Positions 32,594-43,297 are shown, numbered from the stretch's first letter. The stretch: 64,000 nucleotides of DNA from Chaetomium olivaceum (GCA_039881045.1 JAYWVB010000070.1:1-64000), one strand, 5' to 3'. Numbers and translations: made by a program. The notes: generated by a model from the sequence alone, not told the origin.

Positions 32594-33312
32594 GTAGTTT
32601 AGGTGTCTACCGACAATTTTGGGTACCTAAAGTCCTTAGCTCATGCTGTAGGCACAAAACACGACAGACTAATCACGAAGTTATCTACTTCAAAACAATC
32701 AAATATCAAGTAGTTATCGAATTTCTCTAGCTATGTATGTACCCAGCTAAAAGCATTATAATACGTTTTGTGATCCTGCGTGAAAGGTTGAATACATCCG
32801 ATGTGATTTGTGATTATTACGTCCCTACCTACCTAGTCACCCTCTACTGGGTATAGTGAACTGGGGCATGCCCCAGTGTAGGTGGAACTGGGTCCTCCTG
32901 GCCTGTTCAGGGGTAGGGAGCGTTTGTTTTCCCGTTTCCGCGTCGCGTTCTTATTGTATATAAGGGGCCCTGAGGCGGCTCAATCTTTTGGTCAGAAGGC
33001 AGGCAATCAGACACTTTAATCACGACTTTTGGAACGCAATGTGCCCGCGCATCTGTGAGAACCTGCAGCGCATGTGCGCATGCGCCTCTCTCTGATCAGA
33101 GGGGGACACTTCTCGGTTTACCCATTGATGCAGCCGAGCCTGTGTTCTGTCCCCATATCAAGCAGGTCTACGGATCTGTAGGTTTGTGTTTTGGTGGCTG
33201 GTCTGGCAGTTTTGCAGACAGCACAGCACACTCCTGTTCAATAGATAAGGTAAGTATTCAGTATTGAACGGTTCAGGCAGCGAAATATCATTATGGTGTT
33301 AATATTATCTTA
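32594..33312. other. Intergenic with a palindrome and LTR-like promoter
   Basis: No supported gene. It contains an 18-bp perfect palindrome (32860-32877), a strong TATA box (TATATAAGG, 32958-32966) and downstream sequence that looks like a transcribed leader. The layout resembles a retrotransposon LTR, but no second copy or TG...CA ends could be established. The pogo-type element is inserted at its right edge. Confidence 0.35.
32860..32877. repeat. 18-bp perfect palindrome
   Basis: ACTGGGGCATGCCCCAGT equals its own reverse complement. It sits about 80 bp upstream of a TATA box. Confidence 0.9.
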
Positions 33313-33314
33313 TA

Positions 33315-33361
33315 ACGTACTTGCATAACGAAGCGCCCACCATAACGAAGCGCCCACTTTT
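33315..33361 (+). repeat. Left terminal inverted repeat of the pogo element
   Basis: 47 bp, matching 35129-35175 in inverse orientation. It contains two tandem copies of a 17-bp word (CATAACGAAGCGCCCAC), likely transposase binding sites. Confidence 0.93.
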
Positions 33362-33421
33362 CCCGGACCTCAACCACTTTGTGTAAGTCAATTCAGCCAC
33401 AACAACTCAAATCAATTAAAA

Positions 33422-35077
33422 CTACTCGGAGTCACTGTCTTCAGACATCTCGCAAACTACTTGACATGTCCGCGCATTGTGGCCGGGCTTCTTGCAGTTG
33501 CTGCAGAGCCGAATGCGTGGCCCACCCACTGTTATACAACCACTACTCCCTGACGTTTCCTCGCAGTCCTTATCACCAAGTCCCCGGTCAGCCATCAAAC
33601 CCTTTGCCTCTTGTAAACTAAGTGATCCTCCTTCCTGCAGACGCGTTTTCTTTGTCCTACGGCGCTTGCTTAGTCGCTCATTTGCTGTACGAAGTTCCTG
33701 GGCCTCAGCTCGGAGTAACACCATTTCATGTGCCAATTTTGAGATGCTCTTGGCCTGCAAGTCGATGATGTCGAAAATGTGAGTCGGAGAGCTACCTTGA
33801 TGGTTCTCGATCTTCCGCTTGAGAGTGATGGAGCTCTTGGTCGCGTCGTACGCATTGGATGGGGTCTTCAGGGCCCAAGTCGAGGCTGTTCCGGGACGCG
33901 AGTTTGGAGGAGATGGGGTAAGTGGCTTAGGGTCGAGGCAAGAAACTACCAATTCAGGGTCAAAAGGAACAAGGCCAGTTGCTCTAAAGCCCGCTCGTAT
34001 GTTGTTCGCTGTGATTGAAGCGTGAAATGCCTCGACAAACGCGTCGAAGAAGTCCTCCTTCGTAATGTGGGTGATCTGCATCCGCATCATCTGCTCAATC
34101 CGCTTGCCGTACGAGGCCTTGAGCGGACTAAAACACCCAACATCAAGAGGCTGGAGAAAGTGGGAAGAATGGGGAGGCATGCAAAGTGTAACAATGTTGT
34201 TGGCCTTGCAGAAATCTTCGAAGTCGACCGAGTGGTGGCTTTCGTGGCCGTCAAGGATGAGCAGTCGATGTACCCCTCTCGTACGGCGTTTGGTAGCCTC
34301 GTCGAAATGTTTTAGCCAATCGAGGCCAATCTCATTTGTTGTCCAGCCATTCTCGCTTGTATGGACTCTCCATTCGGGCTGGAACCGGCTGTCCTGGTAC
34401 CAAGGGAGGAGGTGGTTTTTCCCCTTGACGACAAAGTACGGCGGCACGACCCAGCCATCCGCACACACAGCTTGGATCACCGTAACCCACTCTCGATTGC
34501 CAGGCTGCTTTGTGCGAGGCCGTCCACGTCGCTCGGAGCTCGTCACGACCTTTGCACTCGAAAGTATGCCCATCTGGAACCCAGTCTCGTCGAAGTTGTA
34601 GATGTCCCCCTCTTGGATCGCGTATTTATCGATTACGTTGCGTACGAGCCGAAACCACGCGTTTACTACGTCGGGATCTTCGCATTGGGCTCTCTTGTAA
34701 TCGATTCGGCGTCGGAAACGCGTCGTAACCTTGGAATGTCGCTTTACGAAACCGTTTGCCCATCGGGGTCCGACGCCCGACGCGCCGCGTGCGGCCCGAA
34801 GGCGATCGGCCATTTCTCGAAGGTCCGAGAGCTGGGGCTGAAATCCTCGCGCATCAAGGTCGAGTACTCTCTCAAGAAGGACTTGCTCTTCAAAGTCAGT
34901 CAGTTTTCGAAGGTTGGCTGGTATTTCGCGTCGTGGTTGCTTTCCGGCGCGTCGGTCGCGGAGCGAGCTTCGTGAGACCTCGTAGATCGCAGAAGCTTTT
35001 CGGACAGAAAGTTTAGGGTCTTTCTTGAGAGCTTCAAGCGCAAGGATCATACGAGTTTCTTTTGGAAGAGATTCCAT
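33422..35077 (-). CDS. pogo-type transposase with CCHC tail
   Basis: An uninterrupted protein of 551 residues. The N-terminus is a Psq-type helix-turn-helix (ALKKDPKLSVRKASAIYEV), followed by a CENP-B-type DNA-binding domain (LLERVLDLDARGFQPQL to GPRWANGFVKRH, about 70-120). The DDE_1 catalytic core has YNFDETGFQMG (first Asp, about 162), LLILDGHESHHSVDF (second Asp) and PPHSSHFLQPLDVGCF (third Asp, about 309). The C-terminus has a Lys/Arg-rich segment, a coiled region and a retroviral-type zinc knuckle CSNCKKPGHNARTC (about 523-536). All catalytic residues are present. It would cut and paste the element at TA sites. The start at 35077 is 52 bp inside the right inverted repeat. Confidence 0.93.
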   Translation of the reverse strand: MESLPKETRMILALEALKKDPKLSVRKASAIYEVSRSSLRDRRAGKQPRREIPANLRKLTDFEEQVLLERVLDLDARGFQPQLSDLREMADRLRAARGASGVGPRWANGFVKRHSKVTTRFRRRIDYKRAQCEDPDVVNAWFRLVRNVIDKYAIQEGDIYNFDETGFQMGILSSAKVVTSSERRGRPRTKQPGNREWVTVIQAVCADGWVVPPYFVVKGKNHLLPWYQDSRFQPEWRVHTSENGWTTNEIGLDWLKHFDEATKRRTRGVHRLLILDGHESHHSVDFEDFCKANNIVTLCMPPHSSHFLQPLDVGCFSPLKASYGKRIEQMMRMQITHITKEDFFDAFVEAFHASITANNIRAGFRATGLVPFDPELVVSCLDPKPLTPSPPNSRPGTASTWALKTPSNAYDATKSSITLKRKIENHQGSSPTHIFDIIDLQAKSISKLAHEMVLLRAEAQELRTANERLSKRRRTKKTRLQEGGSLSLQEAKGLMADRGLGDKDCEETSGSSGCITVGGPRIRLCSNCKKPGHNARTCQVVCEMSEDSDSE

Positions 35078-35128
35078 TTTGTTGTGTGGAGAAAAGTGAG
35101 GATAGAGTTGGAAGGTTGTTAGGTGTAA

Positions 35129-35175
35129 AAAAGTGGGCGCTTCGTTATGGTGGGCGCTTCGTTATGCAAGTACGT
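35129..35175 (-). repeat. Right terminal inverted repeat of the pogo element
   Basis: Mirror of the left repeat with no mismatch over 47 bp, including the doubled 17-bp word. Confidence 0.93.
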
Positions 35176-35633
35176 TAACTAATATACATTTACTTCGGCC
35201 TCCAGATAAAGTATGCACATACATACCAGGTGAGAGCTTGCCTTTACCCTTATGATGATGTTATAATATTCTTTCTGGCTACAAGCCTAAGGTACCTCCC
35301 AGATATGATATCGTATGAATACCTGAGTTTCACTCCATCTACCTATGCTGACCCCGCAGGCGCCGAGAAGCAGCGCAATCTGTATCAATTAATACACTGT
35401 CCGATTTCGGGTATACAACAGGTGCTCGTTTCCGGGGCGAACTCGTGTTTTGCCGAGCAACCCCGCTGTCACCCTTTAGGTGGTATCGAAGGTGGGGAGC
35501 TGACCCCCCCAAATTGGCCCCCAGTGATCCAACAACCTCACGATATGACCACTTGATTCACCAGTGGGTTCGCGTTTACTTCAGTCCGAGCTCATTGGTA
35601 TTACGTGCCGAGCATCGCTTATTCGGTTTCTCA
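35176..35633. other. Upstream region of the F-box gene
   Basis: Promoter and leader of the F-box gene, beginning at the transposon's right TA duplication. No gene seen. The pogo insertion lies 459 bp upstream of the F-box start, so it may have displaced distal regulatory sequence. Confidence 0.4.
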
Positions 35634-37386
35634 ATGTCTCACTCTCAACCATCGCCATCGGTGGTATTCGCCAGCTTACCCGAGCTTGTGCGCTGTCTGG
35701 CCGAACAGGTGGGTGGTGTGCTCCGGACCTGATACATTAAACACACCCCCTTTATCATGTTGCACTTGGTTGGCTCACCCATTACTCCCAGATCTGTAGC
35801 ACCCGGGAGCTTACGACGCTCTGCCTTGTCAGCAAGACGTTCAACGCCGCAATCACGCCTGTCCTGTACCGACGACTCACCATCAGCGGGAACACGGGTC
35901 ATGCTGCTGTCAGCCTGCAGCTCGCACTTGCCAGGAACAAAAAGTATGATCATGTTCGAGAGCTCCTCGTCCGTGGTTCCGGCAACCGAGGCAGTTCCGA
36001 CTTCCAGAGCCTTGTGTCGCAATTATTACCTAGCTTGTCACGATTAAGGAGATTCACGCAAGTACCCCAAGCACAAACTGTAACAAGGGGTTGAGGGCTA
36101 ACGCCAGGTACAGATGGCGTGGCAGTTCCAGCCCGTTGCCAGTGGCCGTCCTCAGGGACCTTCATAAATCAAGCCCGGCCATCAAAGCCATCCACATCGA
36201 CTTTCCCAACGACATGGGCCAGAGGCTGGGTTATAGCAACTTTCCCCCGCCCCCAGATGTGCAAATAGAGCAGCGCAGGCTTTATGAAAAGCCAGACCTA
36301 ACTGCTTTCTCGTGTCTCGAGGAGCTAACGCTGAGCAATCTCCATGAGGAGGTGCCTTGGTGGAGAGATCAACTCGCCCAGGTGCTCCGGAACTCGCCGC
36401 GTCTCCGGATGCTCAAGTTATCCCTTGCAAACCAGACACTTGAGCACTACAATAACAGGAACGAGAGAGAAAAGTTCGAGGGCTTTTTTGACCAGCTGTG
36501 CGACGGCTACGGCGAAACGGGAGCCGCACCACTGCGCCTCCGGTCATTGCATCTCGGCAACGCTGTGTATCCGTACAGTTTCGACTCTTTGCGGAGGCTT
36601 ACCGATCTTCACTTCCTCGAACAAATTCATATCGAGAATGTCGGGGTGTGGCACGGCGGGGTTATCATCAGCATGTATAACAATGAGGACAGCCACATTA
36701 TCTTCGACGCATTCGGGCCCGCCCATTGCCCCAACCTGCGCCGTTTCAGCGTTTCCGGGTACCAACGAGACGTCCACAAATTCTTGGCTAGCCTAGATCC
36801 TCTCTCTGCGCGCAAACTGGCCCTCCCGTGCATGGACATGTCCCCGGGATACGAGCCGGCCGCTCTTCTCCGGCCCAGCCCCATCTACCCCTCCCTCCCG
36901 CTACACCTGCGGATGCTCGAGATAGAACTGCGGCGCGATCAGGTCCGCTTATTTGATGACTATGGTCGCCTCTTGAGCTACGACGAGATTCCCTCCGCCA
37001 AACAGGTGCTTGACGACCTGGTGTCGGGAGATGACGGCACGCTAGAGGGGCTTGTGATCCACCTGACCGAGAGCCCCGGGACAAAAATCGCTTTCGACGA
37101 GTTGGATCTCTTTGTGGATGCTCTCAAGAAGCTTGATAATCTCACCCAACTTGCAGTCAACGTCCACGATGAAAAGCGTGCCAAACGCGAAGCTGGGAAC
37201 AAGGTTGTTCGACTGCTCGCCACTGCCGCACCGCGTCTCCGTTACATCAGGCTGTACTCGTGGCATTGGCGAGTGTGGCGGGCCATGGGCGACAGCAAAG
37301 TAACGTTAGAGGAGCTAGATATCTCTGAGGTTGAGCACGTCGAACTCTTTCAGGGGCTTCCGACCTGGGGGCCTGCGTCTTTTTAG
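35634..37386 (+). CDS. F-box protein with leucine-rich tail
   Basis: Three exons, 35634-35708, 35792-36057 and 36108-37386, give 539 residues. Intron 1 is GT-AG (acceptor CTCCCAG). Intron 2 starts GCAAGT and ends AG (50 bp, branch CTAAC), a GC-AG intron. The phase works in both cases. The F-box is at the N-terminus: FASLPELVRCLAEQICSTRE (residues about 12-31), then LTTLCLVSKTFNAAITPVLY. The long C-terminal part has irregular leucine-rich segments (FSCLEELTLSNL, PRLRMLKLSL, LRSLHLGN) typical of fungal F-box/LRR proteins. It would act as the substrate adaptor of an SCF ubiquitin ligase via Skp1, with target unknown. Confidence 0.8.
36058..36107 (+). other. GC-AG intron of the F-box gene
   Basis: Donor AC/GCAAGT, branch GGCTAAC and acceptor GCCAG. 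Removing it joins RRFT to YRWRG in phase and avoids a stop. No usable GT donor lies close by. Confidence 0.65.
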
Positions 37387-37481
37387 TCGGGGTTTAACAC
37401 GTCGACATGCGCGCAAGAAGGGGCCACAGCTGGTTACGTGGGATTGGCTTGAGCAGAGCAGTAGAAGCTAGACATGCACAC

Positions 37482-38186
37482 TCAGTTGCTTGTTTTTGTT
37501 GATGCCGTGGCCGTAAACTGATGCACATATCTCAACGCGCCCTTGACAACCCTGAACTCAAACACAGTCGGCGCATCCCCAACTCTCCCGTCCCTGGCCA
37601 ACACACTCACAGAGCCAACCGACTCGTCAACTACAAACTGCCGTTCCGTAATCCCCTTCCCTTCCTCGCCACCACCATCTGCCTCCAGCCCAATCTCACA
37701 GCTTTCCGCATCCCCAACAGCGATATACACACTCCCCTCCAACCTCGCGCACGGTCTCCCCCAAGCAACCTCTACTGCCTCCGTCCCATTCGCAATTCCA
37801 CCCAAGACATCCAAATAACTCCCCGCGGCACCTTCCAAAACCCCCCTCTCATCCTGCGACGCCCTGCTCAACGCCGCCCAGTCCTCCCCCTCGATTAACC
37901 CAGCCAGTAGCTCGCCGTCCAGTCCCACCGGCATGTTCCAGTCCCCTTCGCCAGCAGCTACCATATCCAACCGCCGAACTATTGCGCCCTCACGAGCGGT
38001 GTAGTTATAAAAGACCTGCGCCCCGACAACCAGGACCCCTCCCCTTCCCTGTGGGCTGGTATCGGCGTCTGCGTTGGCGGTGGCGGGATACCCCACCACC
38101 TTGACAAACGCGGCGCACCGATCTTGGTCGACGACGCTATGCGCGACGGACACGTCCAGCGGCGCAGTCCACAGGCCGGTGGTGGT

Positions 38187-38220
<34 letters not shown>

Positions 38221-38471
38221 TGCACGGAGCCTGCGGCCGGCGGGAGGGGGAGGGGCAGGGGGGTGCCGTTGAGGGTGTAGACCAGCTCGGGGGAGGAGAA
38301 GACGGCGGGGGTGGTGGTGGCGGAGATCAGGCCGGCGGAGAGGGCTTCGAGCACGGAGTCGGTTGCCGACCGCAGGGTGGCCCATTGGCAGCGTTGTTGT
38401 TGGGCGAAGGCCGGCGTGGGGAAGGGGGCGAGGAGGAGGGTGAAGGTGAGGGGTGTGAGGAAGGGGTGCAT
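37482..38471 (-). CDS. Secreted protein, DUF8021-like
   Basis: A single-exon protein of 329 residues. The first 23 residues form a signal peptide (FLTPLTFTLLLAPFPTPAFA), followed by a short Gln/Cys mature start. The organisation (helix with LRSATDSVLEALSAG, LVYTLNGTPLPL, CAAFVKVVGY, QVFYNYTAREGAIVRRLD, WARPC-like VAWGRPCARLEGS, then FVVDESVGSVSVLARDG and FEFRVVKGALRYVHQ near the end) matches secreted fungal proteins of the DUF8021 family, whose role is unknown. A poly-Ser/Asn stretch is encoded by a CTG-type microsatellite (about 38188-38222). It is probably extracellular. Its 3' end faces the F-box gene 95 bp away. Confidence 0.78.
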
Positions 38472-41427
38472 CGTGGCTGGGGAAGCTGGGGTGTCGGCTT
38501 GTTGGTGCCGATGTTGGCGGTGAGGGTGGCTAGATGTGTTGTTTGCGGTGCGGGAATCGTGAGAGGGGTGGTTAGCGTGTGGTGTGGTCCCGTACGTTGG
38601 CCGTACCCCGGGTACGTGGTCCTATTGTTGTTGCTGTTGTTTGGATCGCGTGTCTCGGAGACGCCAGCTGCGAGCTCAGGATGTCTTTGACCCGGAACGT
38701 TGGCAGCAAGGGGTTGCGGATCTTGTACCTTTCTGGCGGCGGACGCGCGCTTCTAAAAGTATTTCACCCTTCAAGCTTTTGCATCTGCCGCGAGTGTTGC
38801 ATATTGTCCTGCACGACCCCGCTGGCAACTCGATGGCTGTGCGTCTCATCCGGCGCCGGGAACCCTCCCGGCCTCCGAGCTTGCAGTATTATCCAGATAT
38901 TGGCGGCAAGCTTGCGCAACGCGGCGATCGGCAATACATCCGCCAACGGTTTAGCCGCGGTTGGGCTCGTCCGACCTCTCCAGGTCGCCACAGCGGCTTG
39001 AGATGGTTGGTGGGTTTCTTGGGTTTCTGGAATACTTCCTAATACAGCTCCTCACGCATGATACAGATATGAACGGTGGGGATAAGGTGTGATGGCGACG
39101 AATGGTCGGCAGACGATGCCCCTGACCCCTGAGCAAGTTGACCTGACCTCCTGGTCTCATCATAACTCACCCGCAGCAAGGAGCAATCAACCCTCTACCT
39201 CACCGATTACCTTGTTTTCTGGGCGGAATGATGCTGCAGTCCATCACAAGCCACCAGCAGTCGCAGTCGCAGTGACATGTCGGTTGGTTCGTCGTCGGCG
39301 GTTAATGGACCAATCCAGTCACTGCTTTCCGGAACAACGGCCGCAACAATACCAATGAGCCTCGGGGTGACTGATTATTGCCGTTAGTCATTTTTCAATC
39401 TTCTTCTTCATTCAAACCCAAATCTTTTTGGATCCAACAAGTCGAATGTGGATTCGATTCAGGAGGGAGCTTGGGTTATTGTTACCCTTGGCAGAACTCG
39501 ACAAGACTGAAAGACTTAGCCACACTTTAACCTTTAACCCATTGGCGGAGAGTGTCTCAAAAGCGCATGTGGGTCGCAACGGGTCGCAAAGACAGGCCGG
39601 TCTAACTCCCTTGGTCTCAGCACCACCAAGAAGCAGACACGGAGTGGCCAAACCTTGGTCGCAGAGCCGGATCTTGAAGGTGCTCGCACCAGTGTTGGCC
39701 GTGGCAGGCGAAGGCGCAGCCCCGACTCGAGCGATCTCTCGCTGCAAGACAGCCAACAGCGCCCACAGTGCCTCGAAAATGGGCCTAGGCAGAGTGAAGG
39801 GGCAGGAAATCGAGCCTCCGTTTTTGAGGACCGACTAGGCTGCGAGTGAGCCTTATCTTGGTTGACGTCGGGGTCATGAGTTCCAGTTTCCCAGGCCCAC
39901 CGGTGAAGTCCGATGTTCCCGGTTGAGAGTGGTGATGTATCATGCGTGTGTTGGGGCATGCTGTAGTTGCAGTTCGGTAGCGTGGGGAGCGGGTGCGGGT
40001 AACTATGGTTTATCGTTCCTGCATGCATAACATCGATTTGATCACCGTGCATAAGAGATCGTGCGAAACACGGACGGGTATGCGGGTGCGGACTGGCGGC
40101 AGACAGTATTGTGGCGTTCAATGCAGCACCTTAGCAGGTTTAACTCAAGCTGCTGAGCGGTCTGGTGTTACCCTAGACATTCTACCCATGTCGCAGGTAC
40201 GTATCGTGGAGTCAGGGAGGGTAGGGCTGAACATGGGACGATCGACGCATGGGGGTTGGAAACCTGGGGACTCGGGATCTGAGAAAAGGAAAACCATTGG
40301 CCAATTCCTACCAGAACCAAGGTGTGTGGTCCAAGGCATCTCAGCAAGGCTGAGCAAGGACTGGGTCTTTTCAGTGCAAGGCGACAGTAAATGGCGGCCG
40401 ATGTCACCGAGGGTGGTGAAGGGGGGGAGAGTCTGGGAAGAAATCGCATGAGTACATACAACTTGCAGCCACTCAGTCGGGAATAACATGACATTGTACC
40501 GCAGACCGCCAATGAGAAAAAGAGTGTTACTTAACCAGCGTGTTGATCTTTCTAGAATACATTTTCTTAGCGCAGGGTCGGGTATGTGCCAATCATGTGG
40601 TGCCAGACCGAAAATGGGGCCGGCGGCTAGGGCTTTAGACGCACCTCGTCTTCACCTCGCAGCCCGCGCAACCAACACACGGTCGCTTAGTGGGGGGCCT
40701 AACAGGGGAACCCAGTCGATATTGGCAGTGAAAAGACCTTCCGCTTTCCGGTGGTGTGTATGAGCCGTTGCCAGGTTGGCAGATGTTGATCTAAGCTTCT
40801 AACGCTTTAGTTCCAACGGTACACATCCCCTGCTCCGCCCCAGCGTAGAGATCGAGCGGTCTTTGCTCCCATAGGACAATGGGCCAGAGCCAACTTCACC
40901 CTTCACATGATCGTGGACTAGTACGGTATTAGTGGGGTTGGATGGAGTTGTATGGTGCTGTATTTCTTGCCCTTGACCGGGGCGTCGAGGAAACCCCCGG
41001 CACCCTCATCCCGGCCGTCTGGTCGTCGGTCAGGGGGGGTTTTTAAATGGCATGGCCCCCAGAAGGCGTCCACCCACAGCTTGAGTAAATCAGCTGTCCC
41101 TCATTATCGGTGACTTCCGTCTGGTATTACTGCCAGTTGGGTCATTCGCCTGAGCCTCCGCCGCCCTGATCGGCCGAGGCACTCTCTTGGTTCGCTCTCT
41201 TGACTCAGACGGTGTTCTGTCTACGTTGATATCAGGTTATAAAGCTGTCCCAACCTCAGCCAAGTTGACCCGATCTTCTTTCACTACCACCACCACCACC
41301 ACAGTTCACAGTTCGCCAGAGCAATCACTCTACAGGCCAACCTACCTACCCACACAACAACGCTTCCAATCCCATTTCTATTAAACCCCCAATACCATTC
41401 AAGTACTCACCATCCTCATCATCCACA
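38472..41427. other. 3-kb stretch without a supported gene
   Basis: Only short frames without motifs (for example 38579-39042, 39428-39838, 39993-40451). A TATA box near 41237 belongs to the next gene. A CAC-repeat lies at about 41287-41299. Confidence 0.35.
41237..41243 (+). promoter_or_regulatory. TATA box of the small Cys-rich gene
   Basis: TTATAAAG about 190 bp upstream of the ATG at 41428, followed by a long CA/CT-rich leader typical of well-expressed fungal genes. Confidence 0.45.
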
Positions 41428-41637
41428 ATGTGTGGCTGGGAAGAGATCATCTACACCTGTGACCGCAGACACAGCAAGCTGCGGAGGACCAAATACTCGT
41501 GCGATGTCTACAGGCGATATGTCTATGGCTTCTGCGAGTTCGACGAGCGGTACGACCGCCGCCGGGTTTCCCAATACCACGCTAGCGGGATGTGCGATGA
41601 GTGCAATGCGATCTTCCAATACGTCAACTTCGACTAA
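41428..41637 (+). CDS. Small Cys-rich protein
   Basis: 69 residues beginning MCGWEEIIYTCDRRHSKLRR and ending CDECNAIFQYVNFD. Six cysteines (Cys2, 11, 25, 36, 56, 59), many Tyr and Arg, and no signal peptide. The pattern MCxxxEIxYxC plus a terminal CDxCN resembles small fungal hypothetical proteins that may bind zinc; I know no function. A TATA box and a leader ending CACAATG support it as a real gene. It has no introns. Confidence 0.55.
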   Translation: MCGWEEIIYTCDRRHSKLRRTKYSCDVYRRYVYGFCEFDERYDRRRVSQYHASGMCDECNAIFQYVNFD

Positions 41638-42114
41638 GGCACGCATTGCCATGCTGCCTACCACGGCAAACCCCCAACCACTTCAGCGTCGGCGACCGCG
41701 ACTTGTACACACTCTTACCCGGTAAACGCTCCCCACATCTGGACCGGTGTCCACCGCATTTATGCTAACTACCTTACCTTCTCGACAGGCGCCGACTTGT
41801 ATCAGTACACAATCATTATAGGCGCAATGTTGTAACACCACACGGATGGAGAGGATAGAGGAGGAAGCTCGGTGTTCTAAACACTGAGCATGGGTAGACA
41901 TTCTAGGGGCATGTTTTCGTTTTCTATGTTCTTGGGTGTTTGTTTTTGGAGGAGAGGTACGGTACAGTTTGCAATGGGCGATTGGGAGGGATAGATCCGG
42001 ACAAGCATCACTGCACTGGAAGAGACGGATGGTTCAGTTCGCGTTTCAGTTGGACTTTTTTTTTGTTTGGCACTTTTTTTATTGCCATGTTTGATAGACT
42101 TCACTTCTTGTTAC
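41638..42114. other. 3' region of the small gene
   Basis: Trailer and intergenic sequence with a T-rich tract (about 42057-42080), ending at the LINE-B target duplication. No gene seen. Confidence 0.4.
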
Positions 42115-42129
42115 AATAAATAGGGATAC
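42115..42129 (+). repeat. LINE-B target-site duplication, left copy
   Basis: AATAAATAGGGATAC, identical to 43298-43312. Because the element tail is AATAAT-rich, the first few bases could belong to either side. Confidence 0.88.
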
Positions 42130-43122
42130 GTAAAGTGCATCCGCAGTGCCATAGCTTACGGAGCCTCCAGCTTCCACCAACCAACAGCTCCAAGAGCTAC
42201 AGGGCCGAAGGGGCCTGCAAAGGTCTTGTCAAAAGCTCAGAACAGGAGCCTTCGAATAGTAGTAGGGGCATACAAGTCAGCTCCTATTCGGTGCTTAGAA
42301 ACAGAGGCCTGGGTGCCACCGCTAGACTTATATCTCAACAAGCGGCTGGCCGACTTCGAGGGCCGGCTACAGAAGCAGGCCCTACAATCAGGGGCTGGGC
42401 CGGAGGCCGAGAGAATAACCACGGGGCATCTAATCACTGAGACCTGCAATAAGGTCTACCGAAGGTTCAACAAGAGGAGGAAAACCCGAGGCCGGAGGCC
42501 CCGTCAGGGCCCGCAGAGCCCCACGCCCACTGAACTAGCCGCTAGTGTAGTGGCCCAGTGGGTTAACTACAAATGGAAGATCGGGGGGAAGGATAGGGGG
42601 TCGAATACCAAGGAGGTGGTCGAACTGGCCTGGCAGGCCCGGTGGGAACAACAGAGAGCTAGTCAACAAAGTACTACTCGACAGAGGGTATTAAACAGGA
42701 GGATAGCCGACGAAGACCCCCCAGCCCTCTTATTTACCGACAAAGCTCTGATGAGACACGAAGGTCTTACAAAGGCGCAGAGCTCCCTCCTTTCCCAGGC
42801 CCGTATCGGGGATATAGGCCTCCGGGACTACCTGTTCAGGGTGAAAGTCCCGGAGGTCCGTACCCCCTATTGCGAGTGCGGGAGAGGCAGGGAGACAGTG
42901 GAGCACTTGGTGGTTTGGTGCCCCGACCCGCCGTTACAAAGGCCGTGGGCCGGCAGAGAGATTCGGTCACATCGGGACCTACAAACCGTATTACGGGGAG
43001 TAGGTGCCCGGAGCAGAAGATTTGTTAGGAAGGTCCTTGGCTGGCTGATGGACTCTGGCCGGCTACTGGAGTATAGCCTAGCCAGAAGGCTGGCGCTAGA
43101 AACAGTGGATGGGGAGGGCTAG
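42130..43122 (+). CDS. LINE-B ORF2 C-terminal part, open
   Basis: The frame is open from the first base of the insertion to TAG at 43120-43122, about 330 residues, with no start of its own. Conserved parts shared with LINE-A: NRSLRIVVGAYKSAPIR, WVPPLDLYLNKRLADFE, SSLLSQARIGDIGLRDYLF, the zinc-knuckle-like PYCECGRGRETVEHLVVWC (CxC...H...C) and LGWLMDSGRLLEYSLARRL. This is the region after the reverse transcriptase domain. It is not functional alone, but it serves as a clean reference for the decayed LINE-A tail. Confidence 0.85.
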   Translation, partial: VKCIRSAIAYGASSFHQPTAPRATGPKGPAKVLSKAQNRSLRIVVGAYKSAPIRCLETEAWVPPLDLYLNKRLADFEGRLQKQALQSGAGPEAERITTGHLITETCNKVYRRFNKRRKTRGRRPRQGPQSPTPTELAASVVAQWVNYKWKIGGKDRGSNTKEVVELAWQARWEQQRASQQSTTRQRVLNRRIADEDPPALLFTDKALMRHEGLTKAQSSLLSQARIGDIGLRDYLFRVKVPEVRTPYCECGRGRETVEHLVVWCPDPPLQRPWAGREIRSHRDLQTVLRGVGARSRRFVRKVLGWLMDSGRLLEYSLARRLALETVDGEG

Positions 43123-43129
43123 AGGGCAC

Positions 43130-43150
43130 GGAGGCCGGCAAAGGGCCTCC
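43130..43150 (+). repeat. Stem-loop after LINE-B ORF2
   Basis: GGAGGCC pairs with GGCCTCC across a 7-nt loop, 7 bp after the stop. The same stem occurs in LINE-A with a 4-nt loop. Confidence 0.7.
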
Positions 43151-43297
43151 TTTCTTTTGCAGTATGACGGATCATAGATTGTTGTCTCAAAGTGGTAGAC
43201 AGAGGTTTTTATCCGGCCTATACGGTACGGTTCCCTTTGTAAATAGCAGTAGAAGGACCGGCGCGCCCCAGGGCATATCGGTGTAGGAAATAATAAT

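Larger units (their letters stand above)
33315..35175 (-). mobile_element. pogo/Fot-type DNA transposon, complete
   Basis: The 1861-bp element is bounded by 47-bp inverted repeats that match perfectly (33315-33361 and 35129-35175, ends ACGTAC...GTACGT). TA lies immediately outside on both sides (33313-33314 and 35176-35177), the target duplication of Tc1/mariner/pogo elements. It carries one uninterrupted transposase gene on the minus strand. With intact ends and intact coding sequence this copy looks recently inserted and potentially active. Confidence 0.93.
42130..43297 (+). mobile_element. LINE-B: 5'-truncated non-LTR copy
   Basis: A 1.17-kb insertion between 15-bp direct repeats. It starts inside ORF2 (VKCIRSAIAYGASSF, matching LINE-A at about 22050) and ends with a 3' untranslated region and an AATAATAATAAT tail like LINE-A. 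Strong 5' truncation plus target duplication is the classic result of target-primed reverse transcription that stopped early. The coding remainder is still open, so the insertion is probably young. Confidence 0.92.
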
